Of a stretch of 41,481 bases of DNA, positions 15,673 to 25,331 are shown one piece after another. How positions within the stretch are numbered: position 1 is the first letter of the stretch; every line of letters starts with the position of its first letter. The position numbers and the translations under genes are program-made. Source of the stretch: CAYJIX01 sp964370375 (GTDB lineage Bacteria > Desulfobacterota > Desulfovibrionia > Desulfovibrionales > Desulfovibrionaceae); contig CAYJIX010000016.1 of NCBI GenBank assembly GCA_964370375.1, positions 1 through 41,481 on the forward strand. The letters are read 5' to 3'. Below the pieces are notes generated by a model that ran no database searches, was not told the origin of the DNA, and saw only the letters and a list, made by a program, of their open reading frames with translations.

Positions 15673-16905
15673 TTATGAGATTTCAGAAAACCACTTCTTC
15701 ATACGCGAAAAAATGGTGTTAAAGTGCGTTGAATCGCTTCGTATACGAAACGATTGTTCGCTCCCTTCTTTTTCTGCACCAAAACACAACAGCCCCACAG
15801 CTGTGGCGTATTTTGGACTGTTCACCATGTCTTTAAGCCCCCCCACATTGCGCGGATATCCAATCCTTGTGGGCAAGCCAAAAATCATTTCGCCAAGCTC
15901 CTGACAGCCGGGGATCATGGACGTTCCGCCTGTCAGCACAATGCCGGCGCCAATGGTGTTTTTGAATCCCGATTTTTCCAGCTCTTGGTCAATAAGGATC
16001 AAAATTTCTTCCATGCGTGGGCCGCAAATTTCTGTCAACAGCTGACGCGACAATCTGCGCGGCTCACGCCCTCCAACGCTGGGTACTTCGATATATTCAT
16101 CGGCCCTGACCATGCCGGCCATGGCACAACCGTGCTGAATTTTAATTTTTTCGGCAGAAGCCATGGGGGTTCTAAGCCCATACGCAATGTCGTTGGTCAA
16201 ATTTTGCCCGCCAAGTGCCAACACGCTGGTGTGCTTGATGGAATCATTGGCAAAAATGGCAATATCACAGGTTCCCCCACCAAGGTCGATGAGCGCGACG
16301 CCGATTTCGCGTTCTTCCTCTGTAAGCACTGCCTTGGCAGACGCTAAGGATTCCAGCACAATGTCAGACACATCAAGGCCGCTTTTATGGCACGAACGCA
16401 CAATATTTTGCGCAGACGTTACTGCACCTGTTACAATATGCACCTTCACTTCAAGGCGCAGCCCGGACATGCCAAGAGGGTCAATAATCCCCCGTTGACC
16501 ATCCACTATATATTCTTGCGGTAAAATATGAATGACTTCACGGTCCATGGGAATGGCCACAGCTTTTGCCGCATCAAGGGCGCGCTCCATATCACGAGCT
16601 GTCACCTCACCGCCTTTTACAGCAATGACACCGTCGCTGTTAAAACCCATAATATGGCTTCCGGCGATGCCTGCATAGACTGAACGGATTTCGCAGCCGG
16701 CAATGGTTTCTGCCTCAATAAGCGCTTTTTTGATGGACTGCACCGTTTGCTCAATATTAACCACAACCCCTTTGCGCAATCCTGTGGAGGGGCTTATGCC
16801 AACACCAAGCACATCAATGCCTCCGGATTCGCTCACTTGGCCTACAGCCGCACAAATTTTCGTAGTGCCCACATCAAGACCTACAAGGAGTTCTGACCTA
16901 GCCAT
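15673..16905 (-). CDS. ftsA: Cell division protein FtsA
   Basis: A 410-residue actin-like ATPase that anchors FtsZ to the membrane. It opens with LLVGLDVGTTKICAAVG (phosphate 1 motif) and has LIDLGGGTCDIAIF (phosphate 2) and GIVLTGGTSMIPG (adenosine motif). The last residues, FSRMKKWFSEIS, form the amphipathic membrane-targeting helix. The start has GGAGG upstream. A 358-bp gap precedes it. Confidence 0.97.
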   Translation of the reverse strand: MARSELLVGLDVGTTKICAAVGQVSESGGIDVLGVGISPSTGLRKGVVVNIEQTVQSIKKALIEAETIAGCEIRSVYAGIAGSHIMGFNSDGVIAVKGGEVTARDMERALDAAKAVAIPMDREVIHILPQEYIVDGQRGIIDPLGMSGLRLEVKVHIVTGAVTSAQNIVRSCHKSGLDVSDIVLESLASAKAVLTEEEREIGVALIDLGGGTCDIAIFANDSIKHTSVLALGGQNLTNDIAYGLRTPMASAEKIKIQHGCAMAGMVRADEYIEVPSVGGREPRRLSRQLLTEICGPRMEEILILIDQELEKSGFKNTIGAGIVLTGGTSMIPGCQELGEMIFGLPTRIGYPRNVGGLKDMVNSPKYATAVGLLCFGAEKEGSEQSFRIRSDSTHFNTIFSRMKKWFSEIS

Positions 16906-17263
16906 TTATTGCCTCCGCTGACCGCTGTTTATGCAGTAGAAAACCCTTCGCCTGCAAAAATTATAACTCACTATTTTTATTTATAAAAACAACAAAGCCA
17001 CTCTTATTTGTATGCAACGCACACCTAAAAACTCATTTGCTGCTCATCCAAAATGCATCTTTTCAACTACAAGTATGCACCGATTCAATTTTCACCATAA
17101 TTTTATGAAAAAGTCTAGAAAAATTTTTATAAAGATTTTTATATGTTCCCCTCATCTGACCATGACGCCTTTTTTTAGTTTTTTGCTAAAAACCCTTACA
17201 CACTCACGCTTGCACAGTAAAAACATCTGTAACATTTTTTACACAGTTCAAAATAAAGTAGCC
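16906..17263 (-). promoter_or_regulatory. ftsQ-ftsA gap with a candidate ftsA promoter
   Basis: This is the longest gap within the division cluster, strongly AT-rich, with no credible gene. On the - strand a TATAAT hexamer lies at 16965-16960, about 55 bases before ftsA, with a weak TTGTTT about 21 bases upstream. This may let ftsA and ftsZ be transcribed apart from the mur genes. The -35 spacing is poor, so the call is tentative. Confidence 0.35.
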
Positions 17264-18112
17264 TTAGATTGCTTTTGCTGCCTGAACAACCCATACATTG
17301 TCATCTGTAGCCCAAACTTCTCGAACCTCTTTAAGTTCGCCACGTTTGGCAAGGTCTGTAAGCACCTGCCCCATACGATCCACATTTTTAGCCCATTGGA
17401 CGGCACCGATGCATAAGGTCAAGTTATGATTGGCAAGTAAAAGCTCAAACCCTCGTCCGGCACTTAATTGTATTTGCGATACCAAAGATAAATCTATGGG
17501 CAATTGGGATTTGTGCAAATATGTTGTGACGACCTCTACTTGCGCTAGCAACTCTTCGCCCCCTTGAACAACGCTAAGCGTTGGCAATGAAAGAAAATTA
17601 TCCGCCTGTACTGCGTCAATGATCCTTCCTTGACTGTCTGCATAATATAAAATTCCTTCTTGAAGCACCCAAAAAGCGGGAACTTTTTCTTCAATGACAA
17701 TTTCAAAAGCGTCTGGCAGGTCACGTTTTACAGCCACGCTTGTAACCCAAGGGTTTTGTGACAAGATTTTTTTGATCTCTGCAATATTGTATTGCAGGGC
17801 ATTACTGCCCATATGCAACTTTGTATCTTGAAGAATGGCGTCACGGGTATAGTGGGTTGCCCCCCTAACCTCAAGCCGATCAATGGCAAAAAAGGAACTG
17901 TTGGTTGCGGTACGGTGCATCTGAAACATGCCCACAACCAAAGCAAGCAACATCACCCCGCAAAGGCTAAGCCCTGCTGCCCAACGAAACCACACCTTTG
18001 CGCTGCTTCCACCCTCGTTATCATGCGCGGCTTTATTATAAAGCCGCGTTGTCTGAAGTGGCGCAGGGCGTTTATTTATATTGCGTTTCTTTTTTTTGCC
18101 AAAACCTAGCAT
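17264..18112 (-). CDS. ftsQ: Cell division protein FtsQ
   Basis: A 282-residue single-pass divisome protein. A basic cytosolic tail (GKKKKRNINKRP) leads to one membrane helix (about 43-64), then a periplasmic POTRA domain (about 75-145, FFAIDRLEVRGATHY to VKRDLPDAFEIVIEEKVPAFWV) and a C-terminal beta domain. FtsQ links FtsL/FtsB and the FtsW-FtsI synthase to the early divisome. Its start overlaps the murB stop by seven bases. Confidence 0.92.
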   Translation of the reverse strand: MLGFGKKKKRNINKRPAPLQTTRLYNKAAHDNEGGSSAKVWFRWAAGLSLCGVMLLALVVGMFQMHRTATNSSFFAIDRLEVRGATHYTRDAILQDTKLHMGSNALQYNIAEIKKILSQNPWVTSVAVKRDLPDAFEIVIEEKVPAFWVLQEGILYYADSQGRIIDAVQADNFLSLPTLSVVQGGEELLAQVEVVTTYLHKSQLPIDLSLVSQIQLSAGRGFELLLANHNLTLCIGAVQWAKNVDRMGQVLTDLAKRGELKEVREVWATDDNVWVVQAAKAI

Positions 18113-19029
18113 GGTATCTGCCTCACTTCATATTCCAATGCAATCCCGTGGATTTTTGCCACAGCCTCTTGAGCACGTTCAAGAAGCGTTAAGGCTTCAT
18201 GGGCAGTTCCGCCCCCTTTGTTGATAAGGAAATTTGCATGCAGGCAAGAAAGTGCCATGCCTCCTTCCTCCCAGCCTTTACAACCGGCTTGATCGAGCAA
18301 CAATCCAGCAGAAACACCACTAGGATTTTTGAACACACAACCTGCACTGGCAACGCCAAGCGGCTGGGTGGCGCGTTTTTGTTCCATGTTTTTGCGCATG
18401 CTTTCTTGGATCAGCTGCGTTGCCATGGTGCTGTCTTCGTGGCGTTTTTGCAAAGCTAAGGTAGCGCTGACAATAAGCTGCCAAGGCTCATCGTGTTCTA
18501 ACAAAAGCTGCCTGTACGCTGTTGAAAATCGCTCCTTTGTAAAAACACAAAGCCCTGTTTTGGGTAAAAACACCTCAATTTCATAAAGCACTTGCCCCAT
18601 CTGGCAGCCATAGGATCCGGCATTCATAGCCACAGCTCCGCCAACATTTCCCGGGATTCCTGCTAAGCCCTCAAGGCCGCGAAAGCCATGACGCGCGCAA
18701 AAGGCAAGGAGTTTAGGCAGTCCAACGCCTGCCCCCACACGCACAAGCACATCCCCATCAGGCACGTCTGCGCGTTCTGCCTTTACCACGCTGGGCTCGT
18801 CTTTTATGGCTGTTTGCAACAAAACCACACGAAGCTCGCCCTCGTGGGCTAAAAGATTGCTGCCATACCCGATGCATTCAATCCGTGCCCCTTGGTTGCA
18901 AAAAGGGTGTAAGGTTTCAGGCAAACGGGCAAGGTCTGCGCGATCTTCTGCCACCACCAATGCCATGGCGCGCCCACCCACCTTTAAGGTGGTAAGGCCT
19001 GACAATATGGGGGCATGGTATACACGCAT
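18106..19029 (-). CDS. murB: UDP-N-acetylenolpyruvoylglucosamine reductase
   Basis: A 307-residue FAD enzyme that reduces UDP-GlcNAc-enolpyruvate to UDP-MurNAc. The FAD-binding part shows GYGSNLLAHEG and GLAGIPGNVGGAVAMNAGSYG; the catalytic serine region is SAGCVFKNP. The start at 19029 has AGGAG at good spacing and gives the expected N-terminus; the longest ORF would add 37 residues reaching into murC. It follows murC and precedes ftsQ. Confidence 0.95.
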   Translation of the reverse strand: MRVYHAPILSGLTTLKVGGRAMALVVAEDRADLARLPETLHPFCNQGARIECIGYGSNLLAHEGELRVVLLQTAIKDEPSVVKAERADVPDGDVLVRVGAGVGLPKLLAFCARHGFRGLEGLAGIPGNVGGAVAMNAGSYGCQMGQVLYEIEVFLPKTGLCVFTKERFSTAYRQLLLEHDEPWQLIVSATLALQKRHEDSTMATQLIQESMRKNMEQKRATQPLGVASAGCVFKNPSGVSAGLLLDQAGCKGWEEGGMALSCLHANFLINKGGGTAHEALTLLERAQEAVAKIHGIALEYEVRQIPC

Positions 19030-19109
19030 GATCAAACTCCTAAAAATGGCAACGATGGTAAAAAAGTATCTGTTCCGTAAAATTGTTATATTCAAGCAGT
19101 TCGCTTTTT

Positions 19110-20501
19110 CTACTTGCTGCCTGCGGCCTTGTTTGCGCAAATCTCTAAATAGCGCGGCCCCAAGGTGGTCACATTGCCGGCACCCAGCGTGATGAAAAGG
19201 TCATTTTGCTGTAACACCTCAGGCAACAGGTGCAAAACCTCATCAAGGTCTTGGCAATAAGTCACATCCACGTCAGACACCTGGCGGATCCCTTGGGCTA
19301 AGCTGTGCCCGTTCACGCCCGGAATGGGCTTTTCTGAGGCAGGATAAATTTCAACCAACAACAATTTGTCAACCTGTTCAAAAGCATGACAAAATTCACC
19401 AAATAACGCTTGTGTCCGCGTAAACCTATGAGGTTGAAACGCCACCACAAGACGCCTTTTTGGATGTGCTTGTTTGGCTGTGGCAAGGGTTGCCGCAATC
19501 TCAACAGGGTGATGGCCATAATCATCCACGATGATCACGCCATTGACTTCGCCTTTGCCTTCAAAGCGACGCCCAACGCCCCTAAAACGCTCAAGGCCAT
19601 TGAGGCAGTCTTTGGGTTCAATCCCTGCTTCAAGGGCAACGCCGATAGCTGCCAAAGCATTCAAAATATTATGTTTGCCGGGATGCCCCAAACGAACAGT
19701 TCCCAAACAATTGCCATCCACAAACACTTCAAATTCGCTCACCGCACCAAGGTTAATGATGTTTGCCCGAATGGCGTTTTTTTCATCAAATCCATAGGTG
19801 CGCACAGGACGTTTGACCCTATGAAGCAAGCGTTGCACGCCCGCATCATCGCCGCACACGATATTGATGCCGTAAAAAGGCACTTTGTTCATGTAGGCAA
19901 CGAAGGCTTCGTCAATGGCGTCTTGGTCAGAGTAATGATCCAAATGGTCAAGGTCCACGTTGGTCACCACATTGATGATGGGCGTGAGGCATAAAAAGGA
20001 GCCGTCCGATTCGTCCGCTTCGGCAATAAGGTATTCGCCCTGCCCCAAATGCGCATTGGCTCCATAGGCATTGAGCAAACCGCCAATGATTACCGTGGGG
20101 TCAAGCTCAGCTTCGTCAAAAATAGCAGCGGTCAACGAGGTGGTTGTGGTTTTGCCATGGGTACCGGCTATGCCGATGCCTGTGCGCAAACGCATTAGTT
20201 CTGCCAGCATTTCTGCCCTTGAAATCACAGGAATACCATGAGCGCGAGCGGTCATGATTTCCGGATTGTCATCAGGAACAGCTGTTGAGCGTACAACTAC
20301 GCTGGTTTCTGCCACATCCACATTGGCGGCATCATGGCCTATGGCAATACGCGCGCCAAGAGAGCGCAAACGTTGTACCGTGGCACTTGCACTTGCATCT
20401 GAACCATCCACAGCATGGCCAAGGTTTAACAAAACCTCTGCAATGCCACTCATGCCGGCACCGCCTATGCCTATCATATGTACTCGACCTACCCGACGCA
20501 T
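19110..20501 (-). CDS. murC: UDP-N-acetylmuramate-L-alanine ligase
   Basis: A 463-residue Mur ligase that adds L-Ala to UDP-MurNAc using ATP. The N-terminal Rossmann motif is HMIGIGGAGMSGIAEVL (8-24) and the ATP loop is GTHGKTTTTSL (113-123), the MurC-specific form. EADESDGSF and VDDYGHHPVEIAATL are also characteristic. The start has AAAGGA upstream. It ends 80 bases before murB. Confidence 0.97.
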   Translation of the reverse strand: MRRVGRVHMIGIGGAGMSGIAEVLLNLGHAVDGSDASASATVQRLRSLGARIAIGHDAANVDVAETSVVVRSTAVPDDNPEIMTARAHGIPVISRAEMLAELMRLRTGIGIAGTHGKTTTTSLTAAIFDEAELDPTVIIGGLLNAYGANAHLGQGEYLIAEADESDGSFLCLTPIINVVTNVDLDHLDHYSDQDAIDEAFVAYMNKVPFYGINIVCGDDAGVQRLLHRVKRPVRTYGFDEKNAIRANIINLGAVSEFEVFVDGNCLGTVRLGHPGKHNILNALAAIGVALEAGIEPKDCLNGLERFRGVGRRFEGKGEVNGVIIVDDYGHHPVEIAATLATAKQAHPKRRLVVAFQPHRFTRTQALFGEFCHAFEQVDKLLLVEIYPASEKPIPGVNGHSLAQGIRQVSDVDVTYCQDLDEVLHLLPEVLQQNDLFITLGAGNVTTLGPRYLEICANKAAGSK

Positions 20502-20577
20502 GAAAATCCTTTATGGTTGACTGTTACACAAAGTATTTTTAAATTTACACTATATCTACAGACTATTATGACACATT

Positions 20578-21663
20578 TTAGGCATTTTTTGCCAATTCAA
20601 GTATCCGTGCAGCCACTTGGGTGGCAGCATGGACATTGGCGCATGTTTTTGCCTTTTCGCCCATTTCTTGCCGCAACAAGGGCTTGTCCATAAGCTCAAT
20701 AATCTGCCCGATCACATCGTTATGGCTGAGGTCTTTTTCATGAACAAGCACGGCCCCTTTTGCCTTTGCCAGTACCATGGCGTTGGCACTTTGATGGTCG
20801 TGGGTTGCATGGGGAAACGGCACCAAAATTGAGGGCAATCCCACGGCTGCAAGCTCTGCCACGGTGGACGCGCCTGAGCGACAAAGCACAAGGTCAGCCC
20901 ATTGATAGGCTGTCGGCATGTCCTCAATAAAGGCTGTAACGCGGCTTGCATCAACATGATGCCCCGTATATCCGGCAAGGACACGCTTATAATCAGACGG
21001 CCCGCTTTGTTGCCACACCTCGACTTGGGCTGTTGCAAGGCGTTCAATCCCACCAAGGATGATGGAATTGATGGCTTTGGCCCCTTGGCTGCCACCCATC
21101 ACAAGCAAATGCCGCGTGGTTGACGGTGTTTTGGAACCGTCTGCCAAGGCAGCAATGGCAGTACGAATGGGGTTTCCTGTCACGCGGATATTGTGCTTGC
21201 CAAAGCGGTTTTCCATATCCGGTAAGGATAAAAATACCTGTGCAGCCTTTGGCCCAAGCAAGCGATTCACCATGCCGGGCACGGCGTTTTGCTCGTGCAA
21301 GGCGTAGGGGATCTTTAACAGCCGTGCCGCACATAATGCAGGCGCTGACGCGTACGCGCCAAAACCCACAACAAGTTGCGCAGGATCTTTTTGCAAATAC
21401 GCGCGAGCTGCCATGACGGCTTTGCCCATGTGCATAAGGCTTTTTACCGCCTTTATACCACGCCCCAAAACCCCCTGCACGTCAAAGCCCACAAAACACA
21501 GCCCTGCCTCTGTGGCCAGAGCGCGTTCAGGGCCATGTTCTGACCCCATAAACGTGATGCGCACCTGAGGATGAAGGGTTTTAAGCGCCTCAGCCACTGC
21601 AAGAGCCGGAAAGATATGCCCTCCGGTACCGCCTGTGGTTAAGATGATGTGCAGGTTATTCAT
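20578..21663 (-). CDS. murG: Lipid II synthase MurG
   Basis: A 361-residue GT28 glycosyltransferase that transfers GlcNAc from UDP-GlcNAc to lipid I on the inner face of the inner membrane, making lipid II. The G loops are visible as TTGGTGGHIFPALA near the N-terminus, FGAYASAPALCAARLLKIPYALHEQNA and MGGSQGAKAIN; LCRSGASTVAELAAVGLPSILVPFPHATHDHQ is the donor-site region. It lies between ftsW and murC. Confidence 0.97.
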   Translation of the reverse strand: MNNLHIILTTGGTGGHIFPALAVAEALKTLHPQVRITFMGSEHGPERALATEAGLCFVGFDVQGVLGRGIKAVKSLMHMGKAVMAARAYLQKDPAQLVVGFGAYASAPALCAARLLKIPYALHEQNAVPGMVNRLLGPKAAQVFLSLPDMENRFGKHNIRVTGNPIRTAIAALADGSKTPSTTRHLLVMGGSQGAKAINSIILGGIERLATAQVEVWQQSGPSDYKRVLAGYTGHHVDASRVTAFIEDMPTAYQWADLVLCRSGASTVAELAAVGLPSILVPFPHATHDHQSANAMVLAKAKGAVLVHEKDLSHNDVIGQIIELMDKPLLRQEMGEKAKTCANVHAATQVAARILELAKNA

Positions 21664-21689
21664 ATGTTACCTTTACCAACAATTCTATG

Positions 21690-22829
21690 CTATTTCACGC
21701 TACGTGAAAGGTTGAGCAGTAAACCGACACAAATCATGGTGGCAAGCAAGCTGCTGCCTCCATAGCTTAAAAACGGCATGGCAACACCTTTTGGCGGTGC
21801 AACGCCCATGACCACTGCCATGTTAAGAATGGCACCAAGGGCTATGACAAGGGCTAGCCCAAAGGCCGTGAAGCGGTCGCGCAAATCCGTCAATCCCGTA
21901 ATGATACGATGGCAACGCATAAAGAATAAGGCAAACAACCCCATAACAAGGGTAATGCCGATAAAGCCCATTTCCTCGCCCACCACAGACATGATAAAAT
22001 CTGTATGTGCTTCCGGTAAATAAAACATTTTTTGCACGCTCCCCCCAAGGCCCACACCGAACAATCCTCCTGAACCAAGGGCATAATAGGATTGTACAAG
22101 TTGGTAGCCAGCGTCCTGCGCGTCTTTAAAGGGGTCAATAAAGGCAGTCAAACGTCTAAAACGGTACGGCGAATGAATAATAAGGGCTATTGCGCCAGCA
22201 ACACCTATCCCAATGGCGACAAACAAATAGGTAAAGCGTGTACCGCCCATAAGGCACATGAAAAACAAAATCATCCCTAAAACCACGGCTCCGCCAAAAT
22301 CAGGCTGTTGCAAAAGCAAAAAGCACATGAAAAGCGTCACGGCAAAAGGCGGCAAAACCCCTTTGTTAAAAGTGCGTACAAGGTCTTTTTTGGTACTCAT
22401 AAAATACGCGAGGTATAATGCCAAAGCTATTTTGGCAAATTCCAGCGGCTGTACAGAAAATCCGGGAAAGGCTATCCAGCGTTGCGCGCCGTTGACCTTT
22501 GATCCAAGGGGCGAAAGCGTAATAACGAGCAACAGCAACACCGCCACAAGGGCTGGATATTGCAGTTTGTGAAGAAAATTCCGCGGCAAACTTGCGCAAA
22601 TCCATAAGGCCACACAGCCGACACAGGCAAAAAAGAGTTGCCGCTTGAAGAAAAAATATTTATCGCCAACTAGCCGTTCGGACACAATGCCGCCAGACGA
22701 CAGTACCATCATAAGTCCAAGCCCAAGCAACAATAATGTGGCGGATATGAGCCACCAATCAAACGAACCTAGGGATTCATTGCGGATTGCAGCTCCACGT
22801 GAGGGTGTGGTTTTACGAATATTGGTCAT
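21690..22829 (-). CDS. ftsW: Peptidoglycan glycosyltransferase FtsW
   Basis: A 379-residue SEDS-family membrane protein that polymerises lipid II at the septum together with FtsI. About ten hydrophobic helices are visible. Family landmarks are KVNGAQRWI, FQPLEFAK-like VQPLEFAKIALALYLAYF, LLQQPDFGGAVVL, the catalytic-region YALGSGGLFGVGLGGSVQK, LPEAHTDFIMSVVGEEMGF and PFLSYGGSSLLAT. It overlaps murD by four bases. Confidence 0.96.
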   Translation of the reverse strand: MTNIRKTTPSRGAAIRNESLGSFDWWLISATLLLLGLGLMMVLSSGGIVSERLVGDKYFFFKRQLFFACVGCVALWICASLPRNFLHKLQYPALVAVLLLLVITLSPLGSKVNGAQRWIAFPGFSVQPLEFAKIALALYLAYFMSTKKDLVRTFNKGVLPPFAVTLFMCFLLLQQPDFGGAVVLGMILFFMCLMGGTRFTYLFVAIGIGVAGAIALIIHSPYRFRRLTAFIDPFKDAQDAGYQLVQSYYALGSGGLFGVGLGGSVQKMFYLPEAHTDFIMSVVGEEMGFIGITLVMGLFALFFMRCHRIITGLTDLRDRFTAFGLALVIALGAILNMAVVMGVAPPKGVAMPFLSYGGSSLLATMICVGLLLNLSRSVK

Positions 22830-24133
22830 GGCAACACCTCATGAACAACGCGCTTAAAATCGTGCCCGCGTACCGTGTAATTGGCGTACTGGTCAAAGCT
22901 TGATGTGGCAGGGGCAAGCAACAGCACATCGCCTTCGTGCGCCATGGCATTTAAGCGCAGCATGGCTTCTTCAAGGCTTGTGTCGTAATACAAGGGCACA
23001 GCACCTTGCCAGGCTGATTCAAAAGCTTCACGGCTTGCACCAAAAAGACCTACTGCCTTCACTTTTTCCTTAAGTAAAGGAATGAGTGCGGCAAGATCGC
23101 CGCCTTTGAACGTGCCACCTGCAAGCAATAGTATCGGTGATGTGAACGCTTGTAAGGCCACGGTAAGGGAAGCTGCGGTTGTGGCCTTGGAATCGTTAAC
23201 ATAGGTTATGCCGTGCTTTGTTGCCACGTGCTCCAAACGGTGTTCAATGGGGGTAAACGTTGCAACAGCGGCTTTTGCTGTACCTTCATCCACCCCAAAC
23301 ACCTTGCAAGCAAGGTAGGCTGCTTCAGCATTAAACTGGTTATGAGGCCCTAACAGCTTGGTATCCAAAAAGGCGTTTTGCCTCGTAATATATTGTGTTT
23401 GTGCCGTCAGCTTGGTTCCGATTTGCTGTAAATCAGGGCCTAAAATCGCCACGTCTTCGGCGCATTGGCACTGAAAAAGGCGGCGTTTGGCTTCAATATA
23501 TTCCTCCATATTGGCGTGATAATCCAAATGGTTTTCGGTAATATTTAACAGCATGGCCACGTGCGGACGCAAGGTGTGGCAGGTTTGCAACTGAAAGCTT
23601 GACAACTCCAGCACCACCACATCCACAGCTCCCTTGCCGTCTAGGCGATCCAGCACATATTCTGATAGGGGCGTGCCTATGTTGCCCCCTGTAAAGACTG
23701 TAAGACCTGCTTGCCTTAACATGGCATCGCACAGGCTGGTGGTGGTTGTTTTACCACTGGTTCCTGTTATGCCTATGACCTTTTCTGTGGTTATAAAACG
23801 GCACGCAAGCTCTGTTTCTGCCAAAATTGTTGGGTTTGTTGTAAAAAAAGGTTCCAGTTTGGCAATGGCAACGCCGGGGCTTGGCACCACAACATCGGCA
23901 TCGGCAAAGTGCGCCATGTCATGTTCTTTACAAATGATTTCAACGCCAGCACCTTGCGCCCATGCGGCAAAATCTTGAGGTACCGCCTTGCGATCTACAA
24001 GCCGCACCGGCAGGCCAAGCTGGTGCAAAAGGCGCACAGCAGCACGGCCGGAACGTCCTGCGCCGACAACAACGGCCATGCGGCCTTGGCGTACCGTAAT
24101 GGGTGGATTTGGTGAAATATGCTGACTCAACAT
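22826..24133 (-). CDS. murD: UDP-N-acetylmuramoylalanine-D-glutamate ligase
   Basis: A 435-residue Mur ligase that adds D-Glu to UDP-MurNAc-L-Ala. A Rossmann start (VVVGAGRSGRAAVRLL, 21-36) precedes the ATP loop GTSGKTTTTSL (124-134). ENHLDYHANMEEYIEAKRRLF and YVNDSKATTAASLTVAL match MurD. Stop and ftsW start overlap (ATGA). Confidence 0.96.
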   Translation of the reverse strand: MLSQHISPNPPITVRQGRMAVVVGAGRSGRAAVRLLHQLGLPVRLVDRKAVPQDFAAWAQGAGVEIICKEHDMAHFADADVVVPSPGVAIAKLEPFFTTNPTILAETELACRFITTEKVIGITGTSGKTTTTSLCDAMLRQAGLTVFTGGNIGTPLSEYVLDRLDGKGAVDVVVLELSSFQLQTCHTLRPHVAMLLNITENHLDYHANMEEYIEAKRRLFQCQCAEDVAILGPDLQQIGTKLTAQTQYITRQNAFLDTKLLGPHNQFNAEAAYLACKVFGVDEGTAKAAVATFTPIEHRLEHVATKHGITYVNDSKATTAASLTVALQAFTSPILLLAGGTFKGGDLAALIPLLKEKVKAVGLFGASREAFESAWQGAVPLYYDTSLEEAMLRLNAMAHEGDVLLLAPATSSFDQYANYTVRGHDFKRVVHEVLP

Positions 24134-24185
24134 GACCTGACTCTGGGATAAAAGTGTACAATAATGTTACAACAACCAAAGGGAA

Positions 24186-25262
24186 TTAGCGCAATTTCAA
24201 GGCTGATAATGCCATAAGCCCAAACATGGCTGACATGATCCAAAACCTGATGATGATTTTTGATTCCGGAACGCCCTTAAGCTCGTAATGGTGGTGCAAA
24301 GGCGCCATGCGAAAAACACGCTTGCCGCCCGACATTTTGAAAAAGCCCACTTGGATGATCACAGACATGGTTTCAAGAACGTAAAGTCCCCCCACAACCA
24401 CAAGCAACAATTCCTGCTTGCAAAGCACCGCCAAAAAGCCAAGCACACCGCCAAGGCTTAACGAACCCACATCGCCCATAAAAATTTGTGCAGGATAGGC
24501 ATTGAACCACAAAAAGCCCAAGCATGCGCCCACCAAAGCCCCACAAAAAACCGCCACTTCACCAACGCCCGGGATGTAGGCCACTTGCAGATACTGAGCA
24601 AAGCGTGCGTTCCCCGTTACATAGATAAACACGGCAAATACAAGCCCTGCTATGACCATGGGCCCTGTGGCCAAACCATCCAAACCGTCAGTAAGGTTGA
24701 CCGCGTTCGATGAACCCATCATGACAAGCATGGCAAAAGGTATGTATAAATAGCCAAGATCCGGATTGATGTTTTTGAAAAAAGGAAAGGCCAAATTGGT
24801 GGAATATGCAGGTTCAACGACAAGCAAATACATCGCAACCCCTGCCACAACGAGCTGCCCTAAAAACTTTGCCCTAGCTGATAAGCCTTTATTATGATGG
24901 CGCACAACTTTTAAGTAATCGTCCATAAAACCCACTGCGCCAAAGCCCAAAAACACCAATAAAGTCATCCAAATATACGGATTGGAAAGGTCTGCCCACA
25001 TGAGAACAGACGTGCATACAGCAAAGGCAATCAAGACGCCCCCCATGGTGGGAGTGCCTGCTTTATTTTGGTGAGCCTTAACATCTTCGTGGATTTGCTG
25101 ACCGCATTTGATCTTTGTCAGCCAACGAATCATGTGCGGGCCAACAAGGATACTCACCACAAGGGCCATGACAAGGGCCCAGACCGTGCGGAAGGTAATA
25201 TACCGAAATACGTTTAAAACCGTAAATTCGTCACTCAAGGGATAGAGTAGATTGTAGAGCAT
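24186..25262 (-). CDS. mraY: Phospho-N-acetylmuramoyl-pentapeptide transferase
   Basis: A 358-residue polytopic membrane enzyme that transfers phospho-MurNAc-pentapeptide to undecaprenyl phosphate, making lipid I. Landmarks are AGTPTMGGVLI, GFMDDYLKVVRHHNKGLSARAK with the catalytic aspartate pair, NAVNLTDGLDGLA, FMGDVGSLSLGG and the histidine loop APLHHHYELKG. About ten membrane helices. AAGGA precedes the start. Confidence 0.98.
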   Translation of the reverse strand: MLYNLLYPLSDEFTVLNVFRYITFRTVWALVMALVVSILVGPHMIRWLTKIKCGQQIHEDVKAHQNKAGTPTMGGVLIAFAVCTSVLMWADLSNPYIWMTLLVFLGFGAVGFMDDYLKVVRHHNKGLSARAKFLGQLVVAGVAMYLLVVEPAYSTNLAFPFFKNINPDLGYLYIPFAMLVMMGSSNAVNLTDGLDGLATGPMVIAGLVFAVFIYVTGNARFAQYLQVAYIPGVGEVAVFCGALVGACLGFLWFNAYPAQIFMGDVGSLSLGGVLGFLAVLCKQELLLVVVGGLYVLETMSVIIQVGFFKMSGGKRVFRMAPLHHHYELKGVPESKIIIRFWIMSAMFGLMALSALKLR

Positions 25263-25331
25263 ATCACGTCCTTACTTTGTCCAAATGGCAAATTGTAAAC
25301 CTTGTCAGTATCCAAAAAAACGTCTGTCGTT